Source of the DNA: Hyperoodon ampullatus
Taxonomy: Eukaryota; Chordata; Mammalia; Artiodactyla; Ziphiidae
Assembly (NCBI GenBank): GCA_949752795.1
Contig: CATKHW010000013.1
Coordinates: 989,001 to 1,053,000, forward strand
Direction: 5' to 3'
Length of the DNA stretch: 64,000 nucleotides
Shown here: piece by piece, positions 52,157-64,000 of the stretch
How the letters are laid out: the number at the start of each line of letters is the position of its first letter
How positions within the stretch are numbered: the first letter of the stretch is position 1
Made by a program: the position numbers and the translations under genes
The notes under the pieces: generated by a model
Seen by the model: only the letters and a program-made list of their open reading frames with translations
What the model was told of the DNA's origin: nothing
Database searches by the model: none

Positions 52157-53893
52157 CATATTTCCCGCAGAGGAATATATCTGACTAGTAAGAATCTTAA
52201 AACCTATGTATTGATATGTCTCCGTAAGGGAATCAAGTGTGTCTAGACAGGCATAAACATCGCAGCGAGAATCAGCTCAAACCCACTATAAAAAGGAATT
52301 TCAAAAACAAAACAAAAAAACTGGGAAATTCTTTACAATTCCTTCAGAATCTCTGATGAAACCTGGAATGACCCTATCTACAACGACAGCTGGATGTGGC
52401 ATAAGGCTGGACACTTGGGACTGAGAGGATTGGTGAGATTGGGTGAGCAATTGCAGACCCTTTAAAGCAATAATGCATGGCACCCATTCCATGGGTCCCA
52501 ACTCTCCAGGTTGAAGGGAATATTACTACAGTTATAACATGTACGGGAAACCTAGAGAACGGACACACTGTGAATACGAAAGGTTTCTAAAACTCAACGA
52601 ATAGTCCCTCTCCTGGTGCTCCGGTTTGACTTTCCACCTGGTTTACTATCAACCTCCCAACTTGGAGAGACAGCCCCTTTAACCTCCTGGTTCGCACAGG
52701 TTGCCAATTTGGCAGAGGATGAAAGGGAAGAGGGAGAACCAATGAGAGAGTAGCTGTTAGGCATTTGGACGGGCACATATCACTGTAATTTCCCGGAAGG
52801 AAGAAGAATTAACCAAAGTCTCAGCCCCCCACCGGGAACCAGCATAGGTCCAGAACCAAAATTTTGGACTTGCGGTCAGCTCACCAAAAACGAGTTGAAA
52901 AATGGAGCTCAGGGGCACAGCAATTCACAAACTGGCCGAGTAAAAAGGACAACTATCGTCCAAAAATCTGTTGAGGGAAGGCAACGAGGCAGACTTGAAA
53001 GCGAGGCAGAATAGCAGGAAACAGATTTCAAGAGGTACGTTGGATTCGCCTTTAAAGCACAGGAAGAGGGGCACAACTTCGACAATGATGCACTTGGCCA
53101 AAAAGGGCGTATGCGTTTTCTCCTGAATATATTCAGGAGAAAACGCATACGCCCTTTTTGGCCGAGCAAGCAAGCGGGCAATGCAAATCTGCACTACAAA
53201 GAAGTATCACTTCCCACCGGTCAAAAGGGACATCCACAAAATGTGTAAAAACCAGAAAGGCAAGACAGGCCCTGGAGAACAGGGAGCCTTGTTATGCTGA
53301 TGGGCGGGATGTAAATTGCCAACTGCCTCTCTGGAGGAGTGCATTGTGTTCCCTAAAACAAGTAAACAACAGAGCTACAGAGCCAAGGGCACTTCCAGTC
53401 TATGGAATATACCTTGGGAAAACTGAAAATCAATAAGACACAGCCACCCCAAAATTTAGGGCTGCACTGCTTACAAGACCTCAACTTGGGTACACATTAA
53501 ATATCCCAGGAAATATAAAAATGGTTCAAAAAATTGTGGTACTTACGTACGATGGAATATCCCTCAGCCATGAAATCAATGACATAAGACCAGTAGGAGC
53601 AAAATGGGTGGATTCAGGTACGATGATTCTAAGTGAAATAAGTCACAGAGAAAAAGAAACTTATCATAAGATATCACTTATGAAGATCCTGTAAACATGG
53701 CTACACTTGAACTGAGTTAGGAAAGAGATCAGTGTCTCACATTTAGAAAACACTCTTATGCCTGCTTAATGGAGAAGGAGAGGTGGGGTGATGCATAAAA
53801 CCAGAGTTTGATATAAGCACAGGTACCGTTCCAAAAACCAACTATGGAATAGACAAGACCTACACCTTCCTCATTGAAAGGGACTCAAAACCC
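52157..53893 (+). repeat. Satellite unit 31
   Basis: Palindrome 53093-53166 with one mismatch at the right edge (GGCCGAG). ORF2 remnant stop 53692-53694. Confidence 0.96.
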
Positions 53894-55631
53894 CATATTT
53901 CCCGCAGAGGAATATATCTGACTAGTAAGAATCTTAAAACCTATGTATTGATATGTCTCCGTAAGGGAATCAAGTGTGTCTAGACTGGCATAAACATGGC
54001 AGCGAGAATCAGCTCAAACCCACTATAAAAAGGAATTTCAAAAACAAAACAAAAAAACTGGGAAATGCTTTACAATTCCTTCAGGGTCTCTGATGAAACC
54101 TGGAATGACCCTATCTACAATGACAGCTGGATGTGGCATTAGGCTGGACACTTGGGACTGAGAAGATTGGTGAGATTGGGTGAACAAATGCAGACCCTTT
54201 AAAGCAATAATGCATGGCACCCATTCCATGGGTCCCAACTCTCCAGGTTGAAGGGAATATTACTACAGTTATAACATGTACGGGAAACCTAGAGAACGGA
54301 CACACTGTGAATACGAAAGGTTTCTAAAACTCAACGAATAGTCCCTCTCCTGGTGCTCCGGTTTGACTTTCCATCTGCTTTACTATCAATCTCCCAACTT
54401 GGAGAGACAGACCCTTTAACCTCCTGGTTCGCACAGGTTGCCAATTTGGCAGAGGATGAAAGGGAAGAGGGAGAACCAATGAGAGAGTACCTGATAGGCA
54501 TTTCGACGGGCACATATCACTGTAATTTCCCGGCAGGAAGAAGAATTAACCAAAGTCTCAGCCACCTACCGGGAACCAGTATAGATCCTGAACCAAAATT
54601 TTGGACCTGCGGTCAGCTCACCAAAAACGAGTGGAAAAATGGAGCTCAGTGGCACAGCAATTCACAAACTGGCCGAGTAATAAAGGACAACTATCGTCCA
54701 AAAATCTGTTGAGGGAAGGCAACGAGGCGGACTTGGAAGCGAGGCAGAATAGCAGGAAACAGATTTCAAGAGGTACGTTGGAATCGCCTTTAAAGCACAG
54801 GAAGAGGGGCACAACTTCGACAATGATGCACGTGGCCATAAAGGCCGTATGCGTTTTCTCCTGCATATATACAAGAGAAAACGCATACGCCCTTTTTGGC
54901 CAAGCAAGCAATAGTGCAATGCAAATCTGCACTACAAAGAATTTCACTTCCCACCGGTCAAAAGGGACATCCACAAAATGTGTAAAAACCAGAAAGGCAA
55001 GACAGGCCCTGGAGAACAGGGAGCCTTGTTATGCTGATGGGCGGGATGTAAATTGCCAACTGCCTCTCTGGAGGAGTGCATTGTGTTCCTTAAAACAAGT
55101 AAACAACAGAGCTACAGAGCCAAGGGCACTTCCAGTCTACGGAATATACCTTGAGAAACCTGAAAATCAAAAAGACACAGCCACCCCAAAATTTAGGGCT
55201 GCACTGCTTACAAGGACCTCAACTTAGGTACACCTTAAATATCCCAGGAAATATAAAAATGGTTCAAAAAATTGTGGTACTTACATACGATGGAATATCC
55301 CTCAGCCATGAAATTAATGTCATAAGACCAGTAGCAGCAAAATGGGTGTATTCAGGTATGATGATTCTAAGTGAAATAAGTCACAGAGAAAAAGAAACTT
55401 ATCATAAGATATCACTTATGAAGATCCTGTAAACATGGCTACACTTGAACTGAGTTAGGAAAGAGAACAGTGTCTCACATTTAGAAAACACTCTTATGCC
55501 TGCTTAAGGGGGAAGGAGAGGTGGGGTGATGCATAAAACCAGAGTTTGATATAAGCATAGGTACCGTTCCAAAAACCAACTATGGAATAGACAAGACCTA
55601 CACCTTCCTCAGTGAAAGGGACTCAAAACCC
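53894..55631 (+). repeat. Satellite unit 32 (decayed palindrome)
   Basis: Palindrome 54831-54904 is the most damaged copy: CGTGGCCATAAAGGCC on the left and CCTGCATATATACAAGAG at the centre. A 2-bp loss follows at AAAGAATTTCAC (about 54935), which joins two chance frames into a 208-codon frame without biological support. ORF2 remnant stop 55430-55432. Confidence 0.96.
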
Positions 55632-57370
55632 CATATTTCCCGCAGAGGAATATATCTGACTAGTAAGAATCTTAAACCCTATGTATTGATATGTCTCCAT
55701 AAGGGAATCAAGTGTGTCTAGACAGGTATAAACATGGCAGCGAGAATCAGCTCAAATCCACTATAAAAAGGAATTTCAAAAACAAAACAAAAAAACTGGG
55801 AAATTCTTTAGAATTCCTTCAGGGTCTCTGATGAACCCTGGAATGACCCTATCTACAACGACAGCTGGATGTGGCATAAGATTGGACACTTTGGACTGAG
55901 GGGATTGGTGAGATTGGGTGAACAAATGCAGACCATTTAAAGCAATAGTGCATGGCACACATTCCATGGGTCCCAACTCTCCAGGTTGAAGGGAATATTA
56001 CTACAGATATAACATGTACGGGAAACCTAGAGAATGGACACATTGTGAATACGAAAGGTTTCTAAAACTCAACGAATAGTCCCTCTCCTGGTGCTCCGGT
56101 TTGACTTTCCATCTGCTTTACTATCAACCTCCCAACTTGGAGAGACAGGCCCTTTAACCTCCTGGTTCGCACAGGTTGACAATTTGGCAGAGGATGAAAG
56201 GGAAGAGGGAGAACCAATGAGAGAGTAGCTGTTAGGCATTTGGCCGGGCACATATCACTCTAATTTCCCGGCAGGAAGAAGAATTAACCAAAGTCTCAGC
56301 CCCCCACCGGGAACCAGCATAGATCCTGAACCAAAATTTTGGTCCTGCGGTCAGCTCACCAAAAACGAGTTGAAAAATGGAGCTCAGGGGCACAGCAATT
56401 CACAAACTGGCCGAGTAATAAAGGACAACTATCGTCCAAAAATCTGTTGAGGGAAGGCAACGAGGGGGACTTGAAAGCGAGGCAGAATAGCAGGAAACAG
56501 ATTTCAAGAGGTACGTTGGAATCGCCTTTAAAGCACAGGAAGAGGGGCACAACTTCGACAATGATGCACTTGGCCAAAAAGGGCGTATGCGTTTTCACCT
56601 GAATATATTCAGGAGAAAACGCATACGCCCTTTTTGGCCAAGCAAGCAAGCGGGCAATGCAAATCTCCACTACAAAGAAGTATCACTTCCCACCGGTCAA
56701 AAGGGACATCCACAAAATGTGTAAAAACCAGAAAGGCAAGACAGGCCCTGGAGAACAGGGAGCCTTGTTATGCTGATGGGCAGGATGTAAATTGCCAACT
56801 GCCTCTCTGGAGGAGTACATTGTGTTCCCTAAAACAAGTAAAGAACAGAGTTACAGAGCCAAGGGCACTTCCAGTCTAGGGAATATACCTTGGGAAAACT
56901 GAAACTCAATAAGACAGAGACACTCCAAAATTTAGGGCTGCACTGCTTATAAGGACCTCAACTTGGGTACACCTTAAATATCCCAGGAAATATAAAAATG
57001 GTTCAAAAAATTGTGGTACTTACGTACGATGGAATATCCCTCAGCCATGAAATCAATGTCATAAGACCAGTAGCAGTAAAATGGGTGGATTCAGGTACGA
57101 TGATTCTAAGTGAAATAAGTCACACAGAAAAAGAAACTTATCATAAGATATCACTTATGAAGATCTTGTAAACATGGCTACACTTGAACTGAGTTAAGAA
57201 AGAGAACAGTGTCTCACATTTAGAAAACACTCTTATGCCTGCTCAAGGGGGAAGGAGAGGTGGGATGATGCATAAAACCAGAGTTTGATATAAGCACAGG
57301 TACCGTTCCAAAAACCAACTATGGAATAGACAAGACCTACACCTTCCTCAGTGAAAGGGACTCAAAACCC
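55632..57370 (+). repeat. Satellite unit 33
   Basis: Palindrome 56569-56642 with one left-arm mismatch (TTTTCACCTG). ORF2 remnant stop 57169-57171. Shares ATCTCCACTAC with units 24-27. Confidence 0.96.
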
Positions 57371-59111
57371 CATATTTCCCGCAGAGGAATATATCTGACT
57401 AGTAAGAATCTTAAAACCTATGTATTGATATGTCTCCGTAAGGGAATCAAATGTGTGTCTATAATGGCATAAACATGGCAGCGAGAATCAGCTCAAGCCC
57501 ACTATAAAAAGGAATTTCAAAAACAAAACAAAAAAACTGGGAAATTCTTTACAATTCCTTCAGGGTCTCTGATGAAACCTGGAATTACCCTATCTACAAC
57601 GATAGCTGGATGTGGCATAAGGCTGGACACTTTGGACTGAGAGGATTGGTGAGATTGGGTGAACAAATGCAGACCCTTTAAAGCAATAATGCATGGCACA
57701 CATTCCATGGGTCCCAACTCTCCAGGTTGAAGGGAATATTACTACAGTTATAACATGTACGGGAAACCTAGAGAACGGACACACTGTGAATACGAAAGGT
57801 TTCTAAAACTCAACGAATAGTCCCTCTCCTGGTGCTCCGGTTTGACTTTCCATCTGCTTTACTATCAACCTCCCAACTTGTAGAGAGAGACCCTTTAACC
57901 TCCTGGTTCGCACAGGTTGCCAATTTGGCAGAGGATGAAAGGGAAGAGGGAGAACCAATGAGAGAGTAGCTGTTAGGCATTTGGACGGGCACATATCACT
58001 GTAATTTCCCGGCAGGAAGAAGAATTAACCAAAGTCTCAGCTCCCCACCGGGAACCAGTATAGGTCTTGAACCAAAATTTTGGACTTGCGGTCAGCTCAC
58101 CTAAAATGAGTTGAAAAATGGAGCTCAGGGGCACAGCAATTCACAAACTGGCCGAGTAATAAAGGACAACTATCGTCCAAATATCTGTTGAGGGAAGGCC
58201 ACGAGGCGGACTTGAAAGCGAGGCAGAATAGCAGGAAACAGATTTCAAGAGGTACGTTGGAATCGCCTTTAAAGCACAGGAAGAGGGGCACAACTTCGAC
58301 AATGATGCACTTGGCCAAAAAGGGCGTATGCGTTTTCTCCTGAATATATTCAGGAGAAAACGCATACGCCCTTTTTGGCCAAGCAAGCAAGCGGGCAATG
58401 CAAATCTGCACTACAAAGAAGTATCACTTCCCACCGGTCAAAAGGGACATCCACAAAATGTGTAAAAACCAGAAAGGCAAGACAGGCCCTGGAGAACAGG
58501 GAGCCTTGTTATGCTGATGGGCGGGATGTAAATTGCCAACTGCCTCTCTGGAGGAGTGCATTGTGTTCCCTAAAACAAGTAAACAACAGAGCTACAGAGC
58601 CAAGGGCACTTCCAGTCTAGGGAATATACCTTGGGAAAACTGAAAACCAAAAAGACACAGCCACCCCAAAATTTAGGGCTGCACTGCTTACAAGGACCTC
58701 AACTTGGGTACACCTTAAATATCCCACGAAATATAAAAATGGTTCAAAAAATTTTGGTACTTACATACGATGGAATATCCCTCAGCCATGAAATCAATGT
58801 CATAAGACCAGTAGCAGCAAAATGGGTGGATTCAGGTACGATGATTCTAAGTGAAATAAGTCACAGAGAAAAAGAAACTAATCATAAGATATCACTTATG
58901 AAGATCCTGTAAACATGGCTACACTTGAACTGAGTTAGGAAAGAGAACAGTGCCTCACATTTAGAAAACACTCTTATGCCTGCTTAAGGGGGAAGGAGAG
59001 GTGGGGTGATGCATAAAACCAGAGTTTGATATAAGCAGAGGTACCGTTCCAAAAACCAACTATGGAATAGACAAGACCTACACCTTCCTCAGTGAAAGGG
59101 ACTCAAAACCC
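57371..59111 (+). repeat. Satellite unit 34
   Basis: Palindrome 58310-58383 is perfect. ORF2 remnant stop 58910-58912. A 2-bp insertion near 57452 (CAAATGTGTGTCT) makes the unit 1,741 bp; unit 35 shares it. Confidence 0.96.
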
Positions 59112-60852
59112 CATATTTCCCGCAGAGGAATATATCTGACTAGTAAGAATCTTAAAACCTATGTATTGATATGTCTCCGTAAGGGAATCAAATGTGTGTC
59201 TAGAATGGCATAAACATGGCAGCGAGAATCAGCTCAAACCCACTATAAAAAGGAATTTCAAAAACAAAACAAAAAAACTGGGAAATTCTTTACAATTCCT
59301 TCAGGGTCTCTGATGAAACCTGGAATGACCCTATCTACAACGACAGCTGGATGTGGCATAAGGCTGGACACTTTGGACTGAGAGGATTGGTGAGATTGGG
59401 TGAACAAATGCAGACCATTTAAAGCAATAATGCATGGCACACATTCCATGGGTCCCAACTCTCCAGGTTGAAGGGAATATTACTACAGTTATAACATGTA
59501 CGGGAAACCTAGAGAACGGACACACTGTGAACACGAAAGGTTTCTAAAACTCAACGAATAGTCCCTCTCCTGGTGCTCCGGTTTGACTTTCCATCTGCTT
59601 TACTATCAACCTCCCAACTTGGAGAGACAGCCCCTTTAACCTCCTGGTTCGCACAGGTTGCCAATTTGGCAGAGGATGAAAGGGAAGAGGGAGAACCAAT
59701 GAGAGAGTAGCTGTTAGGCATTTGGACGGGCACATATCACTGTAATTTCCCGGCAGGAAGAAGAATTAACCAAAGTCTCAGCCCCCCACCGGGAACCAGT
59801 ATAGGTCCTGAACCAAAATTTTGGACTTGCGGTCAGCTCACCTAAAACGAGTTGAAAAATGGAGCTCAGGGGCACAGCAATTCACAAACTGGCCGAGTAA
59901 TAAAGGACAACTATCGTCCAAATATCTGTTGAGGGAAGGCCACGAGGCGGACTTGAAAGCGAGGCAGAATAGCAGGAAACAGATTTCAAGAGGTACGTTG
60001 GAATCGCCTTTAAAGCACAGGAAGAGGGGCACAACTTCGACAATGATGCACTTGGCCAAAAAGGGCGTATGCGTTTTCTCCTGAATATATTCAGGAGAAA
60101 ACGCATACGCCCTTTTTGGGCAAGCAAGCAAGCAGGCAATGCAAATCTGCACTACAAAGAAGTATCACTTCCCACCGGTCAAAAGGGACATCCACAAAAT
60201 GTGTAAAAACCAGAAAGGCAAGACAGGCCCTGGAGAACAGGGAGCCTTGTTATGCTGATGGGCGGGATGTAAATTGCCAACTGCCTCTCTGGAGGAGTGC
60301 ATTGTGTTCCCTAAAACAAGTAAACAACAGAGCTACAGAGCCAAGGGCACTTCCAGTCTAGGGAATATACCTTGGGAAAACTGAAAATCAAAAAGACACA
60401 GCCACCCCAAAATTTAGGGCTGCACTGCTTACAAGGACCTCAACTTGGGTACACCTTAAATATCCCAGGAAATATAAAAATGTTTCAAAAAATTTTGGTA
60501 CTTACATACGATGGAATATCCCTCAGCCATGAAATCAATGTCATAAGACCAGTAGCAGCAAAATGGGTGGATTCAGGTACGATGATTCTAAGTGAAATAA
60601 GTCACAGAGAAAAAGAAACTTATCATAAGATATCACTTATGAAGATCCTGTAAACATGGCTACACTTGAACTGAGTTAGGAAAGAGAACAGTGTCTCACA
60701 TTTAGAAAACACACTTATGCCTGCTTAAGGGGGAAGGAGAGGTGGGGTGATGCATAAAACCAGAGTTTGATATAAGCAGAGGTACCGTTCCAAAAACCAA
60801 CTATGGAATAGACAAGACCTACACCTTCCTCAGTGAAAGGGACTCAAAACCC
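59112..60852 (+). repeat. Satellite unit 35
   Basis: Palindrome 60051-60124 with one mismatch (TTTTTGGGCAAG). ORF2 remnant stop 60651-60653. Shares the 2-bp insertion, CAAATATCTG and AATTTTGGTAC with unit 34, so the two are recent sisters. Confidence 0.96.
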
Positions 60853-62588
60853 CATATTTCCCGCAGAGGAATATATCTGACTAGTAAGAATCTTAAAACC
60901 TATGTATTGATATGTCTCCGTAAGGGAACCAAGTGTGTCTAGACTGGCATAAACATGGCAGCGAGAATCAGCTCAAACCCACTATAAAAAGGAATTTCAA
61001 AAACAAAACAAAAACCTGGGAAATTCTTTACAATTCATTCAGAGTCTCTGATGAAACCTGGACTGACCCTATCTACAACGACAGCTGGATGTGGCATAAG
61101 GCGGGACACTTGGACTGAGAGGATTGGTGAGATTGGGTGAACAAATGAAGAACCTTTAAAGCATTAATGCATGGCACCCATTCCATGGGACCCAACTCTC
61201 CAGGTTGAAGGGAATATTACTACAGTTATAACATGTACAGGAAACCTAGAGAACGGACACACTGTGAATACGAAAGGTTTCTAAAACTCAACGAATAGTC
61301 CCTCTCCTGGTGCTCCGGTTTGACTTTCCACCTGCTTTACTATCAACCTCCCAACTTGGAGAGACAGCCCCTTTAACCTCCTGGTTCGCACAGGTTGCCA
61401 ATTTGGCAGAGGATGAAAGGGAAGAGGGAGAACCAATGAGAGAGTAGCTGTTAGGCATTTGGACGGGCACATATCACTCTAATTTCCCGGCAGGAAGAAG
61501 AATTAACCAAAGTCTCAGCCCCCCACCGGGAACCAGCATAGATCCTGAACCAAAATTTTGGACCTGCGGTCAGCTCACCAAAAATGAGTTGAAAAATGGA
61601 GCTCAGGGGCACAGCAATTCACAAACTGGCCGAGTAATAAAGGACAACTATCGTCCAAAAATCTGTTGAGGGAAGGCAACGAGGTGGACTTGAAAGCGAA
61701 GCAGAATAGCAGGAAACAGATTTCAAGAGGTATGTTCGAATCACCTTTAAAGCACCGGATGAGGGGCACAACTTCGGCAATGATGCACGTGGCCAAAAAG
61801 GGCGTATGCATTTTCTCCTGAATATATTCAGGAGAAAACGCATACGCCCTTTTTGGCCAAGCAAGCAATCGGGCAATGCAAATCTGCATTACAAAGAAGT
61901 ATCACTTACCACCGGTCAAAAGGGACATCCACAAAATGTGTAAAAACCAGAAAGGCAAGACAGGCACTGGAGAACAGGGAGCCTTGTTATGCTGATGGGC
62001 GGATGTAAATTGCCAACTGCCTCTCTGGAGGAGTGCATTGTGTTCCCTAAAACAAGTAAAGAACAGAGCTACAGAGCCAAGGGCACTTTCAGTCTAAGGA
62101 ATATACCTTTGGAAAACTGAATATCAAAAAGACACAGCCACCCCAATATTTAGGGCTGCACTGCTTACAAGGACCTCAACTTGGGTACACCTTAAATATC
62201 CCAGGAAATATAAAAATGGTTCAAAAAATTGTGGTACTTACGTATGATGGAATATCCCTCAGCCATGAAATCAATGTCATAAGACCAGTAGCAGCAAAAT
62301 GGGTGGATTCAGGTACGATGATTCTAAGTGAAATAAGTCACACAGAAAAAGAAACTTATCATAAGATATCACTTATGAAGATCCTGTAAACATGGCTACA
62401 CTTGAACTGAGTTAGGAAAGAGAACAGTGTCTCACATTTAGAAAACACTCTTATGCCTGCTTAAGGGGGAAGGAGAGGTGGGGTGATGCATAAAACCAGA
62501 GTTTGATATAAGCACAGGTACCGTTCCAAAAACCAACTATGGAATAGACAAGACCTACACCTTCCTCAGTGAAAGGGACTCAAAACCC
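60853..62588 (+). repeat. Satellite unit 36
   Basis: Palindrome 61788-61861 with two left-arm changes (CGTGGCC, TATGCATTTTC). ORF2 remnant stop 62387-62389. Many private changes; length 1,736 bp. Confidence 0.96.
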
Positions 62589-64000
62589 CATATTTCCCGC
62601 AGACGAATATATCTGACTAGTAAGAATCTTAAAACCTATGTATTGGTATGTCTCCGTAAGGGAATCAAGTGTGTCTAGACTGGCATAAACATGGCAGCGA
62701 GAATCAGCTCAAACCCACTATAAAAAGGAATTTCAAAAACAAAACAAAAAAACTGGGAAATTCTTTACAATTCCTTCAGGGTCTCTGATGAAACCTGGAA
62801 TGACCCTATCTACAACGACAGCTGGATGTGGCATAAGGCTGGACACTTTGGACTGAGAGGATTGGTGAGATTGGGTGAACAAATGCAGACCATTTAAAGC
62901 AATAATGCATGACACACATTCCATGGGTCCCAACTCTCCAGGTTGAAGGGAATATTACTACAGATATAACATGTACGGGAATCCTAGAGAACGGACACAC
63001 TGTGAATACGAAAGGTTTCTAAAACTCAACGAATAGTCCCTCTCCTGGTGCTCCGGTTTGACTTTCCATCTGCTTTATTATCAACCTCCCAACTTGGAGA
63101 GACAGCCCCTTTAACCTCCTGGTTCTCACAGGTTGCCAATTTGGCAGAGGATGAAAGGGAAGAGGGAGAACCAATGAGAGAGTAGCTGTTAGGCATTTGG
63201 ACGGGCACATATCACTGTAATTTCCCGGCAGGAAGAAGAATTAACCAAAGTCTCAGCCACCCACCGGGAATCAGTATAGATCCTGAACCAAAATTTTGGA
63301 CTTGCGGTCAGCTCACCAAAAACGAGTTGAAAAATGGAGCTCAGGGGCACAGCAATTCACAAACTGGCCGAGTAATAAAGGACAACTATCGTCCAAAAAT
63401 CTGTTGAGGGAAGACAATGAGGCGGACTTGAAAGCGAGGCAGAATAGCAGGAAACAGATTTCAAGAGGTACGTTGGAATCGCCTTTAAAGCACAGGAAGA
63501 GGGGCACAACTTCGACAATGATGCACTTGGCCAAAAAGGGCGTATGCATTTTCTCCTGAATATATTCAGGAGAAAACGCATACGCCCTTTTTGGCCAAGC
63601 AAGCAAGCGGGCAATGCAAATCTGCACTACAAAGAAGTTTCACTTCCCACCGGTCAAAAGGGACATCCACAAAATGTGTAAAAACCAGAAAGGCAAGACA
63701 GGCCCTGGAGAACAGGGAGCCTTGTTATGCTGATGGGCGGGATGTAAATTGCCAACTGCCTCTCTGGAGGAGTGCATTGTGTTCCCTAAAACAAGTAAAG
63801 AACAGAGCTACAGAGCCAAGGGCACTTCCAGTCTAGGGAATATACCTTGGGAAAACTGAAAATCAAAAAGACAGAGCCACCCCAAAATTTAGGGCTGCAC
63901 TGCTTACAAGGACCTCAACTTGGGTACACCTTAAATATCCCAGGAAATATAAAAATGGTTCAAAAAATTGTGGTACTTACGTACGATGGAATATCCCTCA
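62589..64000 (+). repeat. Satellite unit 37 (cut by window edge)
   Basis: The first 1,412 bp of a unit. Palindrome 63526-63599 with one CpG-decay mismatch (TATGCATTTTC). The L1 ORF2 remnant is cut before its stop. The array clearly continues to the right. Confidence 0.96.

Larger units (their letters stand above)
1..64000 (+). repeat. L1-derived satellite array, ~1,739-bp unit, 36.8 copies
   Basis: The whole window is a head-to-tail tandem array. The palindrome centre recurs 37 times, from 973/974 to 63562/63563, with spacings of 1735-1741 bp (mean about 1738.6, mode 1739). All units have the same orientation and nothing interrupts them. Half of each unit is LINE-1 3' end of laurasiatherian type. 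Length and L1 origin agree with my memory of the common cetacean satellite, a heterochromatic repeat. No expressed gene is supported: frames are short, overlap on both strands, carry unit-specific stops and have no known domain other than the L1 remnant. Satellite call is certain; taxon is inferred. Confidence 0.98.

Noticed and set aside
54601..55227. 208-codon open frame on the + strand in unit 32
   Set aside because: It is created by a private 2-bp loss joining two chance frames found in all units. It crosses the palindrome and the L1 remnant in mixed frames and has no recognisable domain.
1..64000. CRISPR array, because short palindromic repeats recur at regular spacing
   Set aside because: Spacing is 1.74 kb and the sequence between repeats is itself repeated. 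There are no unique spacers, and the DNA is mammalian.
1..64000. Unit length as ten nucleosome repeats of about 174 bp
   Set aside because: Arithmetic coincidence without any phasing signal in the sequence.

Overview
This window is one uninterrupted tandem satellite array. It contains no cellular gene. A repeat unit of about 1,739 bp is repeated head to tail on one strand: 36 complete copies plus a 1,412-bp partial copy at the right edge. Using the first base (CATATTTCCCGC) as phase, unit starts recur every 1,736-1,741 bp, most often 1,739. No foreign insertion, inversion or unique sequence interrupts the array. The many short open frames are the same chance frames repeated once per unit.

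The unit has three parts. (i) Offsets about 1020-1738, continuing into offsets 1-165 of the next unit, are a degraded 3' end of a mammalian LINE-1. In order they hold the C-terminal part of ORF2, the ORF2 stop, the 3' UTR, a degenerate polyadenylation signal and an A-rich tail. (ii) Offsets about 165-800 contain nothing I recognise with confidence; offsets about 780-935 may be weak, older LINE-1 ORF2. (iii) Offsets 937-1010 are a 74-bp inverted repeat with no spacer. It is perfect in 13 of 37 copies and recognisable in all 37.

Organism: the LINE-1 3' UTR is of the type found in laurasiatherian mammals, especially cetartiodactyls. A L1-derived satellite of roughly 1.74-1.76 kb matches what I remember of the 'common cetacean satellite' (about 1.76 kb in baleen whales, about 1.58 kb in dolphins; reported by Kapitonov, Holmquist and Jurka in 1998 to be built on L1). 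I therefore favour constitutive heterochromatin of a non-delphinid cetacean. That identification rests on memory of the families, not on a search.

Layout: units 1-9 (1-15640) are the most divergent and the most variable in length. Units 12-22 contain a three-unit higher-order repeat of 5,217 bp, clearest as 24335-29551 followed by 29552-34767. Units 24-28 (39986-48680) are recent, nearly identical duplicates whose mosaic joints fall close to the palindrome. Units 29-37 are intermediate. The most interesting element is the conserved palindrome, including copies in which both arms have changed together.
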